In this document: one piece after another, positions 41,997 to 50,707 of the stretch
Layout: each line of letters begins with the position of its first letter
How positions within the stretch are numbered: the stretch's first letter is position 1
Assembly: GCA_902492455.1 (NCBI GenBank)
Contig: CABULH010000003.1
Coordinates: 62,001-126,000, forward strand
Direction: 5' to 3'
DNA length: 64,000 bases
Origin: an uncultured Oscillospiraceae bacterium
Lineage (GTDB): Bacteria > Bacillota > Clostridia > Oscillospirales > Acutalibacteraceae
Notes under the pieces: model-generated
Seen by the model: only the letters and a program-made list of their open reading frames with translations
The model's database searches: none
Told to the model about the DNA's origin: nothing
Position numbers and translations under genes: made by a program

Positions 41997-43400
41997 TCAG
42001 ATCTTCACCACGTTATAGTTCAGGTAGGTGCCGAAAGCCTCTTCCAGTACCGCCTGCATATGGCCCACGCCCACAGTAGTGTGGTGTTTGAAGCCGCCGC
42101 GCGCCAGCTTGATCAACTTCTCCTGCAGGTCGTCAATTTCCGCCACACCGCCGCAGCCGAAGAATGCTTCTTCGATGGGCTCATCGGTGAAGCGTCCCTC
42201 GCTGGCGTAGATGGTCAGCTGGCCGTTTTCGGTCAGGCAGTTGGAATAGGTCATATCAAAGGCACGGATGCGGCCTTCGTTGCTGCCCCAGCCGCTGCCG
42301 GGATCGCCTTTGGCAAACATCTTATGCTCGGTAACGGTTCCCTTGCCGGCCATGAGGCTCTGAGCCACAGGACCGCAGTGGAAAAGGATCACCTTATTTT
42401 CATCCTCGCCGTAGTTGTTGTTCCAATCCAGGCAGGCGGTGGGCTGCCCGGAAGCCAAGGCCATGGCCCGCATAGTGATGGCGGAGCACAGGTCGATTTC
42501 GCAGGAACAGACAATGCCGCGGTCGTTGAGCTCGGAGATCAGCACGCAGGGGCATACCCGCAGGATGGTCTCCATTTCGTTCCAGCAGCGCAGGGTCAGG
42601 GCGTCCAGATGATACTCCTCTATGTATTCATCGATCACCACACTGATCTTCGCCAGGGTTAGCTTGTTCGCCATGGGTACCCGGGAGAAATCGGTGTAGT
42701 TCTCCAAACGGTCGATCTTGGCGATGACCGCCGCATCGTCGTCCGCCTTTTGATTCACCTTGTAAACCAGTTCGGAAAGGTCAAAGGATTCCACATTGAT
42801 ACCATAGCGCTGAAGGGTCACTTCATCAAACCGCACCGTCTTGAAAGCGGTGGTACGGGCGCCCAGGCAGCCCAGGTTGAAGCGTTTCATCCCGCCCACT
42901 ACCCGGCAGATGGCCGCAAAATCGGTGAGGTTCTGTTGGAACGCCGGGGTCAACGGATGCACCACATGAGGTTTCATTACGGTGAAGGGGATCTTATACT
43001 GATAAAAGACATCGGTCACGGAGAACTTGCCGCAGAAGGCGTCCCGGCGGTGTGCAAAATCCATTTTGCCGATTTCATCGGGGAATGCCTGCATCAGGAT
43101 GGGCACACCGGCATCCTGCAGCGCGGTAACCGCGCCGTTTTCATCGATGAAGATGGGCATGCACAGGATCACGCCGTCGTATTCTCCCTCATGGGATTTG
43201 AGCCAGTCATGATACAGACGGCCTTCATCCCGGGTTTCCACCGCGCCGTAGCGGGTAGCTTTTTCATCCATGGCCAGATAGCCGTATCCGGCGTCGGTCA
43301 CTGCCTTGATCATATCCCGGCGGGCGCCGGCGATGAGTTCGGCGGGCATAAATCCTCGGTTGCCGAAGAACAGGGCAAAGGTAACAGGTCTCTTTTCCAT
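41997..43400 (-). CDS. L-fucose/L-arabinose isomerase-family protein
   Basis: 467 residues of the FucI-like fold (COG2407). Likely manganese ligands are Glu301 in CEIDLC, Asp325 in CLDWNN and His341 in FHCGPVA, in the order Glu, Asp, His found in FucI. N-terminal Rossmann-like domains precede. It would convert an aldose to a ketose. Members of this wider group include fucose isomerase and sulfoquinovose isomerases, so the sugar is not set by fold. ATG 43400 follows AAAGGAG by 9 bases; an in-frame TTG further upstream overlaps that site. Confidence 0.85.
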   Translation of the reverse strand: MEKRPVTFALFFGNRGFMPAELIAGARRDMIKAVTDAGYGYLAMDEKATRYGAVETRDEGRLYHDWLKSHEGEYDGVILCMPIFIDENGAVTALQDAGVPILMQAFPDEIGKMDFAHRRDAFCGKFSVTDVFYQYKIPFTVMKPHVVHPLTPAFQQNLTDFAAICRVVGGMKRFNLGCLGARTTAFKTVRFDEVTLQRYGINVESFDLSELVYKVNQKADDDAAVIAKIDRLENYTDFSRVPMANKLTLAKISVVIDEYIEEYHLDALTLRCWNEMETILRVCPCVLISELNDRGIVCSCEIDLCSAITMRAMALASGQPTACLDWNNNYGEDENKVILFHCGPVAQSLMAGKGTVTEHKMFAKGDPGSGWGSNEGRIRAFDMTYSNCLTENGQLTIYASEGRFTDEPIEEAFFGCGGVAEIDDLQEKLIKLARGGFKHHTTVGVGHMQAVLEEAFGTYLNYNVVKI

Positions 43401-43426
43401 TTTCTTAATCTCCTTTATCAAATTAA

Positions 43427-44914
43427 TCAGTCGGCATAGATCATCCGCATCGCGTCGTAAACACGGCGGTAACGGTCATAAATGGGGTTGTAGCGGTCCC
43501 GGTTATCCGCTGGAATCAGCCGCTGCACAGGATGCACCAGCTGAAAAGCTTGCTCCAGGGAGGCGTAATCGCCGGTGGCAAGGCCAGCCAGCATCAAGGA
43601 ACCTACGGTTCCGGCCTCATCCACGTTAAGGGTATCAATGGGTTTTCCCAGCACGTCGGCTTTGATCTGAAGCCACACCTTGGACCGGGCGCCGCCGCCG
43701 GTGGCCCGCAGACTATCGATAACGATGCCCGCCTGCTCCAGCAGCTCCAGATTCATCCGCATCTCATAGCAGATGCCCTCCAGCATAGCCTGATAGACGT
43801 CCGCCGCGTCATTTTCCAGAGACAAGCCGCAGATGGCTCCCTTGGCGTTCATGTCCATATAAGGCGTAGCCGCTCCGGCGAAATGGGGAAGCAGCAGCAG
43901 CCCCGTGGGATCGGGCTTGACCTTCTCATCCAGCAGCGCATAGATATTCTTGCCGGCTGCCTTGGCTTCGGCGTGAGCATTGGCGGCAAACTCATCCCGA
44001 TACCACTGGAGCAGCGCGCCGCCGGTGAGGGTATACGCATAGGTAACATACAGATTGCCGAAGGCGGGCACGATGGCATAGCCTCCGTCAAACAACGCCT
44101 GATGCTTGGGAATGGAATCAAATACCGGGGTAACGCACTCCACCGTGCCGCTGCCGTTGACCGCGGTTCCGGGTTTCATGGCCCCCGCGCCGATGGAGGC
44201 GGCCACCTGATCGTGACAGCCGATCACCACCAGAGCCTCCGGCGCCATGCCCAATTCGTCCGCCATGCTGCGGGTGACCCGCCCGGCGGCGGTGCCGGTC
44301 TGGATGACCCGGGGCAGAATCTTCCGGTCCACACCCGCCGTTTCCAGCAGCTCCCCGCTCCAATCCCGGGCGCGGATATCCAGCATCATGGTTCGGGCGG
44401 CCAGGGAATAATCCGCCACCGCCTCACCCGTAAGCCGGAAGACAATATACGCGTTTACCGGCAGCACATACCGGATTTTTTCATACAGCTCCGGCCGGTT
44501 CTGCCGGATCCACATCAGCTTGGGAAGAAAATAGGTGGGGTTGGGCCGATGGCCGCAGATATCGTAAATCTTTTCCTCCGTCAGCTTTGCAATCAGTTCA
44601 TCGCACTGCTCCTGTCCCCGGGGATCGGTGTACAGAAGGATGGGGCCCAGCTCCCGGCCCTGATCGTCCAGCAGCACGCAGCTTTCGCCGAAAGAGGTGG
44701 CGCACAGCGCCGTCATGGGTTCCCGGCTTTTGGCGCAGGCCCCCTGTATCACTGTGCGCACTGCTTCCCAGATCACCCGGGCATCCACCTCATGGGCGCT
44801 GGCGGTGCGGCTGACGGCGTAAGCCTGATAACAGGAGGCCAGCAGCTCTCCCTCCTTGGTCATGATGGTGCATTTGCAGCCGCTGGTGCCGATGTCCAGT
44901 CCTCCCAATGCCAT
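43427..44914 (-). CDS. FGGY-family carbohydrate kinase
   Basis: 495 residues, the usual FGGY length. It has the N-terminal phosphate loop GGLDIGTSGCKCTIM, GCHDQVAASIGAG, NGSGTVECV and the C-terminal ATGGGARSKVWLQIKADVLGKPI. It phosphorylates a ketose (xylulose/fuculose/ribulose type) with ATP. Start choices are ATG 44914 or GTG 44920; the ribosome site GGAAAGGAG is closer to the GTG. It lies between the mutarotase and the isomerase. Confidence 0.9.
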   Translation of the reverse strand: MALGGLDIGTSGCKCTIMTKEGELLASCYQAYAVSRTASAHEVDARVIWEAVRTVIQGACAKSREPMTALCATSFGESCVLLDDQGRELGPILLYTDPRGQEQCDELIAKLTEEKIYDICGHRPNPTYFLPKLMWIRQNRPELYEKIRYVLPVNAYIVFRLTGEAVADYSLAARTMMLDIRARDWSGELLETAGVDRKILPRVIQTGTAAGRVTRSMADELGMAPEALVVIGCHDQVAASIGAGAMKPGTAVNGSGTVECVTPVFDSIPKHQALFDGGYAIVPAFGNLYVTYAYTLTGGALLQWYRDEFAANAHAEAKAAGKNIYALLDEKVKPDPTGLLLLPHFAGAATPYMDMNAKGAICGLSLENDAADVYQAMLEGICYEMRMNLELLEQAGIVIDSLRATGGGARSKVWLQIKADVLGKPIDTLNVDEAGTVGSLMLAGLATGDYASLEQAFQLVHPVQRLIPADNRDRYNPIYDRYRRVYDAMRMIYAD

Positions 44915-44956
44915 TGGCACAACCACTCCTTTCCGCGGGAAAAACCCGCCGCCTCT

Positions 44957-45976
44957 TTATCGGTCGAAGAATCGCATGGTAACCTGCATCCGTCTGGTCT
45001 CAAAGGGCTGCAGCATACCGATGGTGCCATTCTCCCGCTCGGCACTGCGGCCCATAATATACGAGTTGGTGGGCTCGATACCCAGCACATATTCTCCGCT
45101 GCGCATACACTTCCACTGAGCCAGCACCGGCAGGGTGTCCTTGGTCCAGGTCACCTCTGCGCCGAAGCCCAGTCCGGGATTGTACAGTTCTACCCGGCCC
45201 AGTCCCTGATCGGCCGGCACCTGATGGAAATAGACTTGCTCTTCCTTGCCGTCCGCCGGTTCCTGAAAGGTTCGCTCCTGTCCCAAACCTTTGGCGGCTT
45301 CCTCCGTCCGGGGGGTGGTGGCGGTTCCCTCCGGCAGCTTCATCTGCAAGTCCGGCGTGAGGAAGGGATAGCCGAAATTCATGTGATAAAGCACCATATA
45401 CTCCATGGGTGAAGGGGTGTTGTTGGTAAGCTCATCGGTGATGATCAGCTCGCTCCCGCCGACCGGAGAGGTGATGGTGCGGCGCATCTCCAGGGAATGG
45501 CCGAAGAGCCGGGTTTCCTGTACCCGGCCGCCCACCTCGATAACCGCATGATCATTTACCCGACCGAAGCATTGATCGGCGGCGATATTGTGATACCGGC
45601 CGTGGAGGGGCTGCCAAACGCCGTCTGTATCCCGGTTGGCAGGTCCTGTGGACAGCAGGCCGCAGGTATAAAGCATCCCGCCGGGGAAGGTATGGAGAAA
45701 ATCCTCCTCAAAGGGGTGGCTGCCATAGGGGGAAACATAGCCGTTTTTCGTCAGAAAGCTGATATTGACGCCTCTGTAGCTCAGGCAGCCGATATCCAGA
45801 CCATTGTCCGCGGTTACGTCATAACACAGGCCGCCTCCCGTTTTTACCTGATACAGCGCCGCGCCCCGGGCCTTGCCCTCGTCCACCGTCACCCGCGTGA
45901 CCCCGTACAGCTGATCCGGGCTTCCCACCCGGCGCAGCCGGTCGGCCACTGACATTTCCTGCAGGGAATTGTTCAT
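44957..45976 (-). CDS. DUF4432-type aldose 1-epimerase-like protein
   Basis: 339 residues with a mutarotase-like beta-sandwich: NGLDIGCLSYRGVNISFLTKNG, LHGRYHNIAADQC, LYHMNFGYPFL and GIEPTNSYIMGRSAERENG. His in LHGRYH and LYHMNFG and the Glu of IEPTN fit the mutarotase active site. It probably interconverts anomers of the operon's sugar. It is the first gene of the operon, with AAGGAAGGA before ATG 45976. Confidence 0.85.
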   Translation of the reverse strand: MNNSLQEMSVADRLRRVGSPDQLYGVTRVTVDEGKARGAALYQVKTGGGLCYDVTADNGLDIGCLSYRGVNISFLTKNGYVSPYGSHPFEEDFLHTFPGGMLYTCGLLSTGPANRDTDGVWQPLHGRYHNIAADQCFGRVNDHAVIEVGGRVQETRLFGHSLEMRRTITSPVGGSELIITDELTNNTPSPMEYMVLYHMNFGYPFLTPDLQMKLPEGTATTPRTEEAAKGLGQERTFQEPADGKEEQVYFHQVPADQGLGRVELYNPGLGFGAEVTWTKDTLPVLAQWKCMRSGEYVLGIEPTNSYIMGRSAERENGTIGMLQPFETRRMQVTMRFFDR

Positions 45977-46011
45977 CGCCGCGATCCTTCCTTTCCATGG
46001 TTTATATTGCC

Positions 46012-46025
46012 GTGTATCGATACAC
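46012..46025. promoter_or_regulatory. Palindromic operator, probably for the LacI-type regulator
   Basis: A perfect 14-base palindrome GTGTATCGATACAC lies between the divergent genes, 36 bases before the mutarotase start and downstream of its promoter. LacI-family operators usually have such a CG-centred palindrome. A half site GATACAC recurs at 46150-46156 inside the regulator's own -35 region. Confidence 0.7.
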
Positions 46026-46070
46026 AACAACAGAATATACATCCTCAGAAGTTTTGAATTCCACGTTTTC

Positions 46071-46099
46071 AGTGTACCATGCTTCCCTCCCCCTGTCAA
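46071..46099 (-). promoter_or_regulatory. Sigma-A promoter of the sugar catabolic operon
   Basis: Minus-strand TTGACA (46094-46099), 17 bases, TACACT (46071-46076). The operator at 46012 lies about 40 bases downstream of the expected start. Confidence 0.85.
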
Positions 46100-46147
46100 G
46101 CCTGGGAATCGGTCGCAAGAAAAATGATTTGCTTTTTTCTCCCTGTC

Positions 46148-46176
46148 TTGATACACTGATGACAGCATATTTATAT
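46148..46176 (+). promoter_or_regulatory. Sigma-A promoter of the LacI-type regulator
   Basis: TTGATA (46148-46153), 17 bases, TTATAT (46171-46176), only 18 bases before the start codon, so the leader is very short. The -35 overlaps a half operator, consistent with self-repression. Confidence 0.7.
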
Positions 46177-46194
46177 GGAAATGAGGACGGCCAA

Positions 46195-47160
46195 ATGGCA
46201 AATATCAAGCAGGTGGCGGCCCTGGCTGGACTGTCGGTATCCTGTGTATCCAAATATCTGAAGAATCCGGGCAGCGTGCTGCCCGATTCCCGCCAGCGGA
46301 TCGAAGCGGCCATTGAAGAACTGCAATATACGCCTTCTGCCATGGCCCGGTATCTGCGGACCAAGCGGACGTATACGGTGAAGGCGGTAATGGAGAGTAT
46401 CACCATTCCCTTTTTTGCGGAAATGTTTGAAAATCTGCGGAGGGATTTAGAAGAGCGGGGCTATACCACCATCCTGCAGACCATTGACAATAAACCTTTT
46501 TCCACTCGGGATTTCGATGCGGTGGATGGGGTGATCGCCTGCTTCGTGGATGATGAGCAGGTACTGAAAACCATTCATGAGGCGGCAGGTTCCCTTCCCT
46601 TTATCTGTATGCACTGGCGAGAGCCGGCGCTGGATGTGCCCACCATCTGGCTGGATGTGCGCCAGGGAATGCGGCTGGCCGCCCGGCATCTGCTGGAGGG
46701 CGGCTGCCGTCGGCTGGCCCACGTGGGCGGTCCGCCTCAAAGCGTTATCGCTTCGGTGAAGGAGGAGGGTGTCCGGGAAACATTGCGGGAGGCCGGGCTG
46801 CCTTTGCTGCCGGAATACTGCTTTCGGGACGCCTATTCCTTTCAGGCGGGCTATGCTGCCGCCAAGATTATGGCCGCATTGCCACAACGTCCCGACGGCG
46901 TGCTCTGTGACAACGATGTATTGGCTGCCGGTGTGATCTGCGGCTTCTACCGGCAGGAGGTGGCGGTACCCGGAGAAATTCGGGTCACCGGCTTCGATAA
47001 CATTCCTCTGGCGGAGATGTATATCCCCGCATTGACCTCGGTGGCCATGCCCATCGGGGAAATGTGCGGCAGCGCCTGCGTCATGCTGCTGGACGCTATC
47101 GAAGGCCGTCCGGTGGAAAACAGGGTATCCGCGCCCATACTGGTGGCCCGGCAGTCTTAA
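46195..47160 (+). CDS. LacI/GalR-family transcriptional regulator
   Basis: 321 residues. The helix-turn-helix is at residues 3-22 (IKQVAALAGLSVSCVSKYLKNPG), with the hinge near 45-55. The periplasmic-binding-like sensor has DGVIACFVDD, HVGGPPQSVIASVKEEG, PDGVLCDNDVLAAGV and VTGFDNIPLAEMYIPALTSV. It is divergent from the sugar operon and faces the palindrome 46012-46025, so it is the probable repressor released by the sugar or its phosphate. ATG 46195 follows GAGG at 8 bases. Confidence 0.92.
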   Translation: MANIKQVAALAGLSVSCVSKYLKNPGSVLPDSRQRIEAAIEELQYTPSAMARYLRTKRTYTVKAVMESITIPFFAEMFENLRRDLEERGYTTILQTIDNKPFSTRDFDAVDGVIACFVDDEQVLKTIHEAAGSLPFICMHWREPALDVPTIWLDVRQGMRLAARHLLEGGCRRLAHVGGPPQSVIASVKEEGVRETLREAGLPLLPEYCFRDAYSFQAGYAAAKIMAALPQRPDGVLCDNDVLAAGVICGFYRQEVAVPGEIRVTGFDNIPLAEMYIPALTSVAMPIGEMCGSACVMLLDAIEGRPVENRVSAPILVARQS

Positions 47161-47182
47161 TACAAAATGGAAAAGGTGTTGG

Positions 47183-47359
47183 ATGGGCATGAAGGAAATA
47201 CGCACAAAGAGGGCCGTGGCGACAGCAGACAAATGCAGAACGAAACTGCTGAAGCTTCTGTCCCTGCTATGCAGCACGGATTTGGATGAAGTTCGTGGGC
47301 AGCTGCGGCGGATGGTATCGAAAAAGCCGCTATCCGACAGCTGCTGTCCTTCAACATAA
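47183..47359 (+). CDS. Possible small basic protein (58 residues)
   Basis: A short frame fills the gap between the regulator and the nucleotidyltransferase. It begins ATGGGCATG after GAAAAGGTG and encodes a Lys/Arg-rich helical peptide with MKEIRTKRAVATADKC, KLLKLLSLLC and DLDEVRGQLRRMV. No family is recognised. It may be a real small gene translated with its neighbours or a chance frame. Confidence 0.3.
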   Translation: MGMKEIRTKRAVATADKCRTKLLKLLSLLCSTDLDEVRGQLRRMVSKKPLSDSCCPST

Positions 47360-47382
47360 TCTGTACGGAAGGAGGCTGAACC

Positions 47383-48153
47383 TTGCAGACAATCATTCAA
47401 AATAAACTGCGGGATATTCAGCAGCAGGAACAGGTACGGATTCTTTTTGCGGTGGAATCGGGCAGCCGCGCTTGGGGCTTTCCTTCGCCGGACAGCGATT
47501 ATGATGTACGGTTCGTTTACGTCCGCCCGCAGGAAGCTTATCTGCGGCTGAATCCACCACGGGATGTTATCGAATGGCAGCTGGACGAAGTCCTGGATAT
47601 CAACGGCTGGGATCTAGCCAAAGCGTTGCGGCTGCTGCGCAAATCCAATCCCACCTTGCTGGAATGGTGCCATTCTCCCATCGTCTACTTCTCACACCCT
47701 CTGTTTGAGGAATTTCGACAGCTGGCGGAGAGGTGTTTCCTCTCCAAGCCTGGGCTGCGCCATTATCTCCACATGGCACAAACCAATAACCGGGAGTATC
47801 TGCGTGCCGAGCAGGTGCCGCTGAAAAAATACCTGTATGTCCTGCGGCCGCTGCTGGCCTGCCGCTGGATTCTGACACAGCGCACCCTGCCGCCCATGCT
47901 CTTTTCCGAATTGACGGCCGCCTGTCTGGATGAAGCCATGAAGCCCACGGTGGAAAACCTGTTGGAACAGAAAATCCGCACGCCGGAAGTGAAAACCGGC
48001 CCCCGGATAGAGATGCTGAACCGTTTTATCGAAGCGGAACTGCCCCGGCTGGAAAGCCAAATCGACGCCCTGCCGCCGGAAGATCCCTGCGATTGGCAAC
48101 TTCTCAACGCCCTCTTTCTGCGGCTGCTGGATGAAATATGGTGTAAAGAATAA
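47383..48153 (+). CDS. RlaP/YcgL-type DNA polymerase beta-superfamily nucleotidyltransferase
   Basis: 256 residues from TTG 47383, with GGAAGGAGG 8 bases upstream. The minimal nucleotidyltransferase motif is GSRAWGFPSPDSDYDVRFVYV (G-S...D-x-D) at ~27-47. It is followed by the helical domain with LLEWCHSPIVY and the KKYLYVLRPLLACRWI block typical of the COG3541 group. RlaP members are found with RNA-repair genes such as rtcB in other genomes; none is adjacent here. The substrate is unknown. Confidence 0.8.
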   Translation: MQTIIQNKLRDIQQQEQVRILFAVESGSRAWGFPSPDSDYDVRFVYVRPQEAYLRLNPPRDVIEWQLDEVLDINGWDLAKALRLLRKSNPTLLEWCHSPIVYFSHPLFEEFRQLAERCFLSKPGLRHYLHMAQTNNREYLRAEQVPLKKYLYVLRPLLACRWILTQRTLPPMLFSELTAACLDEAMKPTVENLLEQKIRTPEVKTGPRIEMLNRFIEAELPRLESQIDALPPEDPCDWQLLNALFLRLLDEIWCKE

Positions 48154-48160
48154 AAGCCAC

Positions 48161-48200
48161 AAGCGGCCCCTGCCCGGTGTCTATCGGGCAGGGGCCGCTT
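48161..48200. terminator. Terminator between the nucleotidyltransferase and nadC
   Basis: A 16-bp GC-rich stem AAGCGGCCCCTGCCCG/CGGGCAGGGGCCGCTT. T-rich sequence is better on the minus side (GGCTTTTATTC). The ~90 bases to nadC hold nothing recognised. Confidence 0.78.
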
Positions 48201-48288
48201 ATCATTTGTCTCTGCAAGTTTTCCTGATTTTATTTCATCACAATCAAGCTCTTCAAATGCTCTTTGTGGTTTTCACCGACAGCTGTGC

Positions 48289-49125
48289 TCACCGGATTTT
48301 CATGGAAATATCCATAGCCTTCACGGAATGGGTCAAAGCGCCGATGGAGATGATATCCACACCGGTTTCCGCCACTGCCCGCAGCGTATCCGCGGTAATA
48401 CCGCCGCTGGCCTCCAGCAGCGCCCGGCCATCCACCAGCTTCACCGCCTCAGCCATGGCGGCGCAGTCCATATTATCCAGCATGATCACATCGGCTCCCG
48501 CCTCCAGCGCCTGGCGGACTTCCTCCAGATTCCGGGTCTCTACCTCCAGCTTCACCATGTGTCCCAGCTTGTTCCGAATAGCAGCCACCGCCTGAGGGAT
48601 GCCGCCGGCGGCGTCAATGTGGTTGTCCTTGAGCATCGCCCCGTCGGAGAGATTGAACCGGTGATTCTTCCCGCCTCCCACGGTGACGGCGTATTTCTGC
48701 AGCGCCCGCAGGCCCGGGAGGGTTTTCCGGGTATCGGTGATCGCCGCCCGGGTTCCTTCCACCAGCTTCACCGCCTGATGGGTGGCGGTGGCCACACCGG
48801 ACATGTGCTGCAGCAGATTCAGAGCGGTGCGCTCCCCCTTCAGCAGGAATCGGGTGCGGCCCTCTAACTCGGCAATGATATCCCCCGGCTTTACTTGACT
48901 GCCCTCCGGCAGCAGCACCTTACAGGTGAAGCTGTCATCCAACAGCTGGAACACCCGCAGCGCCACATCCAATCCGCAGACCACGCCCTCCGCCTTGGCC
49001 ATGAAGCGGGCGGTTGAGCGGCTCTCCTCCGGGATCATTAGATCGGTGGTGGTATCGAGATAATGGATATCCTCTTTCAAAGCCATTTTGATGATGTCAT
49101 CCGCATAAAACAAGGGCAGCTGCAT
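48289..49125 (-). CDS. nadC: Nicotinate-nucleotide pyrophosphorylase (carboxylating), QPRTase
   Basis: 278 residues. Family blocks: LLQHMSGVATATH, DTRKTLPGLRALQKYAVTVGGGKNHRFNLSDGAMLKDNHI, and the phosphate-binding VIMLDN and LEASGGI. It converts quinolinate and PRPP to nicotinate mononucleotide with CO2 release. It is the third gene of nadA-nadB-nadC, 60 bases after nadB. Confidence 0.97.
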   Translation of the reverse strand: MQLPLFYADDIIKMALKEDIHYLDTTTDLMIPEESRSTARFMAKAEGVVCGLDVALRVFQLLDDSFTCKVLLPEGSQVKPGDIIAELEGRTRFLLKGERTALNLLQHMSGVATATHQAVKLVEGTRAAITDTRKTLPGLRALQKYAVTVGGGKNHRFNLSDGAMLKDNHIDAAGGIPQAVAAIRNKLGHMVKLEVETRNLEEVRQALEAGADVIMLDNMDCAAMAEAVKLVDGRALLEASGGITADTLRAVAETGVDIISIGALTHSVKAMDISMKIR

Positions 49126-49185
49126 GGTATCATCCTCCGTTTCTCTAGATCGGGGTATATTTCCGATTCGTTTATAATTGATTAT

Positions 49186-50673
49186 TTATACCTTACGTTG
49201 TTTATCCTTATTGATTACTTCGTCCACCACTTCCTGCAGGATAATCGTGCAGACGGTGGCCAAGGACTTAGCCTCCACATAATCAGTGGTTAAAGCGTAG
49301 CCGCCGGTGCGCAGTTCCTCCAAAATCCCCCGGGCGGTGGCCAAACCAGTCTGCACCGCTTCGTAATCGGGAATGACAAACCACGCCTTCTGCATCATCT
49401 CCCGGACAGCTGTGCGATATCCCGGCTCCAGAGCACGGCCACCGGCAGGCACAGGCGGAGGAGGCGCGGTAACCTCGCTGCTTTCATGCCGCATCCGGCG
49501 GGCGATGTCGTAGGTGGTACGGCGGGCGAACACCAGCGCCTCCAGCAGGGAATTACTGGCCAGGCGGTTGAGGCCGTGAACGCCGGTGTGACTGCACTCT
49601 CCCGCGGCATAGAGCCGGTCCACGGTGGTATCTCCGTAGACGTTGACATCGATGCCACCCATAAGATAATGCTGACAGGGAAACACGGGGATATGTTCCT
49701 TGGTGATATCCACCCCCTCCTCCAGGCAGCGGGCGTAGATCATGGGGAAACGATCCTTGATGAAGGCTTCTCCCCGGAAGGTGATATCCAGATAAAAATT
49801 CTCACTGCCGGTTTTAGCGGCCTCCTGCATGATGCTGCGGGAAACCACGTCCCGGGGCGCCAGCTCGCCCCGCTCATCGTAGCGGAACATAAACCGCTCT
49901 CCCTTGCAGTTGAGAAGCACCGCTCCCTCGCCCCGCACCGCCTCGGAAATCAGAAACCGTTCCCGGCCCTTGGCGGCCGCGAAAGCGGTGGGGTGGAACT
50001 GCACCAGCCGCAGATTTTTGATCCTGGCTCCCAGTTCGTGGGCCAGGGTGATGCCGTCGCCGGTAGCGATGGCCGAATTGGTCGTATAGGGATATACCCG
50101 GCCGATACCGCCGGTGCAAAGCACACAATAGGAGCAGGTCAGCGCCCGATATTCTCCGTTTACCAGCAAGCCGGCCCAGAAGCCTCCCCCCGCCGGTGTC
50201 AGCGCCGTCAGCTGGGCATTTTCCAGCAGGGTGATGTTAGGCTTGGTCCGGGCCATAGCCAGCAGCTTTTCGGTGATCTCACGACCGGTGGAATCCTTAT
50301 GGTGAAGAATGCGGCGGCGGGAATGCCCGCCCTCCAGCGTCATGGAAATATGATGAGCGGAATCCTGGTCGAAATCCACCCCCATCTCCTTTACAAGACG
50401 CAGCACATCCTCCGGCCCTTCGTTTACCAGAATCTCCAAGCTCCGCAGATCGTTTTTATAGCCTCCCGCAATGAGGGTGTCCGCTATGTGCAGCCGGTAG
50501 TCGTCGTTTTCCTTATCTACCACCGCCGCCACGCCGCCCTGGGCGAGAAAGCTGTTGCACAATGTCAGCTCCCGTTTAGCCAAGACCAGCACCCGCACTT
50601 CGGGGGCAAAGTTCAGCGCGGCATACAGTCCCGCCACGCCGCTGCCTGCGATCAACACATCATAATCGTTCAT
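49186..50673 (-). CDS. nadB: L-aspartate oxidase
   Basis: 495 residues. The FAD motif is VLIAGSGVAGLYAALN at 6-21. The substrate region has SAHHISMTLEGGHSRRRILHHKDSTG, and QHYLMGGIDVNVYGDTTVDRLYAAGECSHTGVHGLNRLASNSLLEALVF is complete. It oxidises aspartate to iminoaspartate, in anaerobes with fumarate as acceptor. AAAGGATAAAGGA precedes the ATG. It lies 34 bases after nadA. Confidence 0.97.
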   Translation of the reverse strand: MNDYDVLIAGSGVAGLYAALNFAPEVRVLVLAKRELTLCNSFLAQGGVAAVVDKENDDYRLHIADTLIAGGYKNDLRSLEILVNEGPEDVLRLVKEMGVDFDQDSAHHISMTLEGGHSRRRILHHKDSTGREITEKLLAMARTKPNITLLENAQLTALTPAGGGFWAGLLVNGEYRALTCSYCVLCTGGIGRVYPYTTNSAIATGDGITLAHELGARIKNLRLVQFHPTAFAAAKGRERFLISEAVRGEGAVLLNCKGERFMFRYDERGELAPRDVVSRSIMQEAAKTGSENFYLDITFRGEAFIKDRFPMIYARCLEEGVDITKEHIPVFPCQHYLMGGIDVNVYGDTTVDRLYAAGECSHTGVHGLNRLASNSLLEALVFARRTTYDIARRMRHESSEVTAPPPPVPAGGRALEPGYRTAVREMMQKAWFVIPDYEAVQTGLATARGILEELRTGGYALTTDYVEAKSLATVCTIILQEVVDEVINKDKQRKV

Positions 50674-50707
50674 GATCCTTTATCCTTTCAACGGTTCCGC
50701 CGCGGTT

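Noticed and set aside
43532..45412. 626-codon plus-strand frame opposite the FGGY kinase and mutarotase
   Set aside because: Spans two genuine genes on the other strand and has no recognisable domain.
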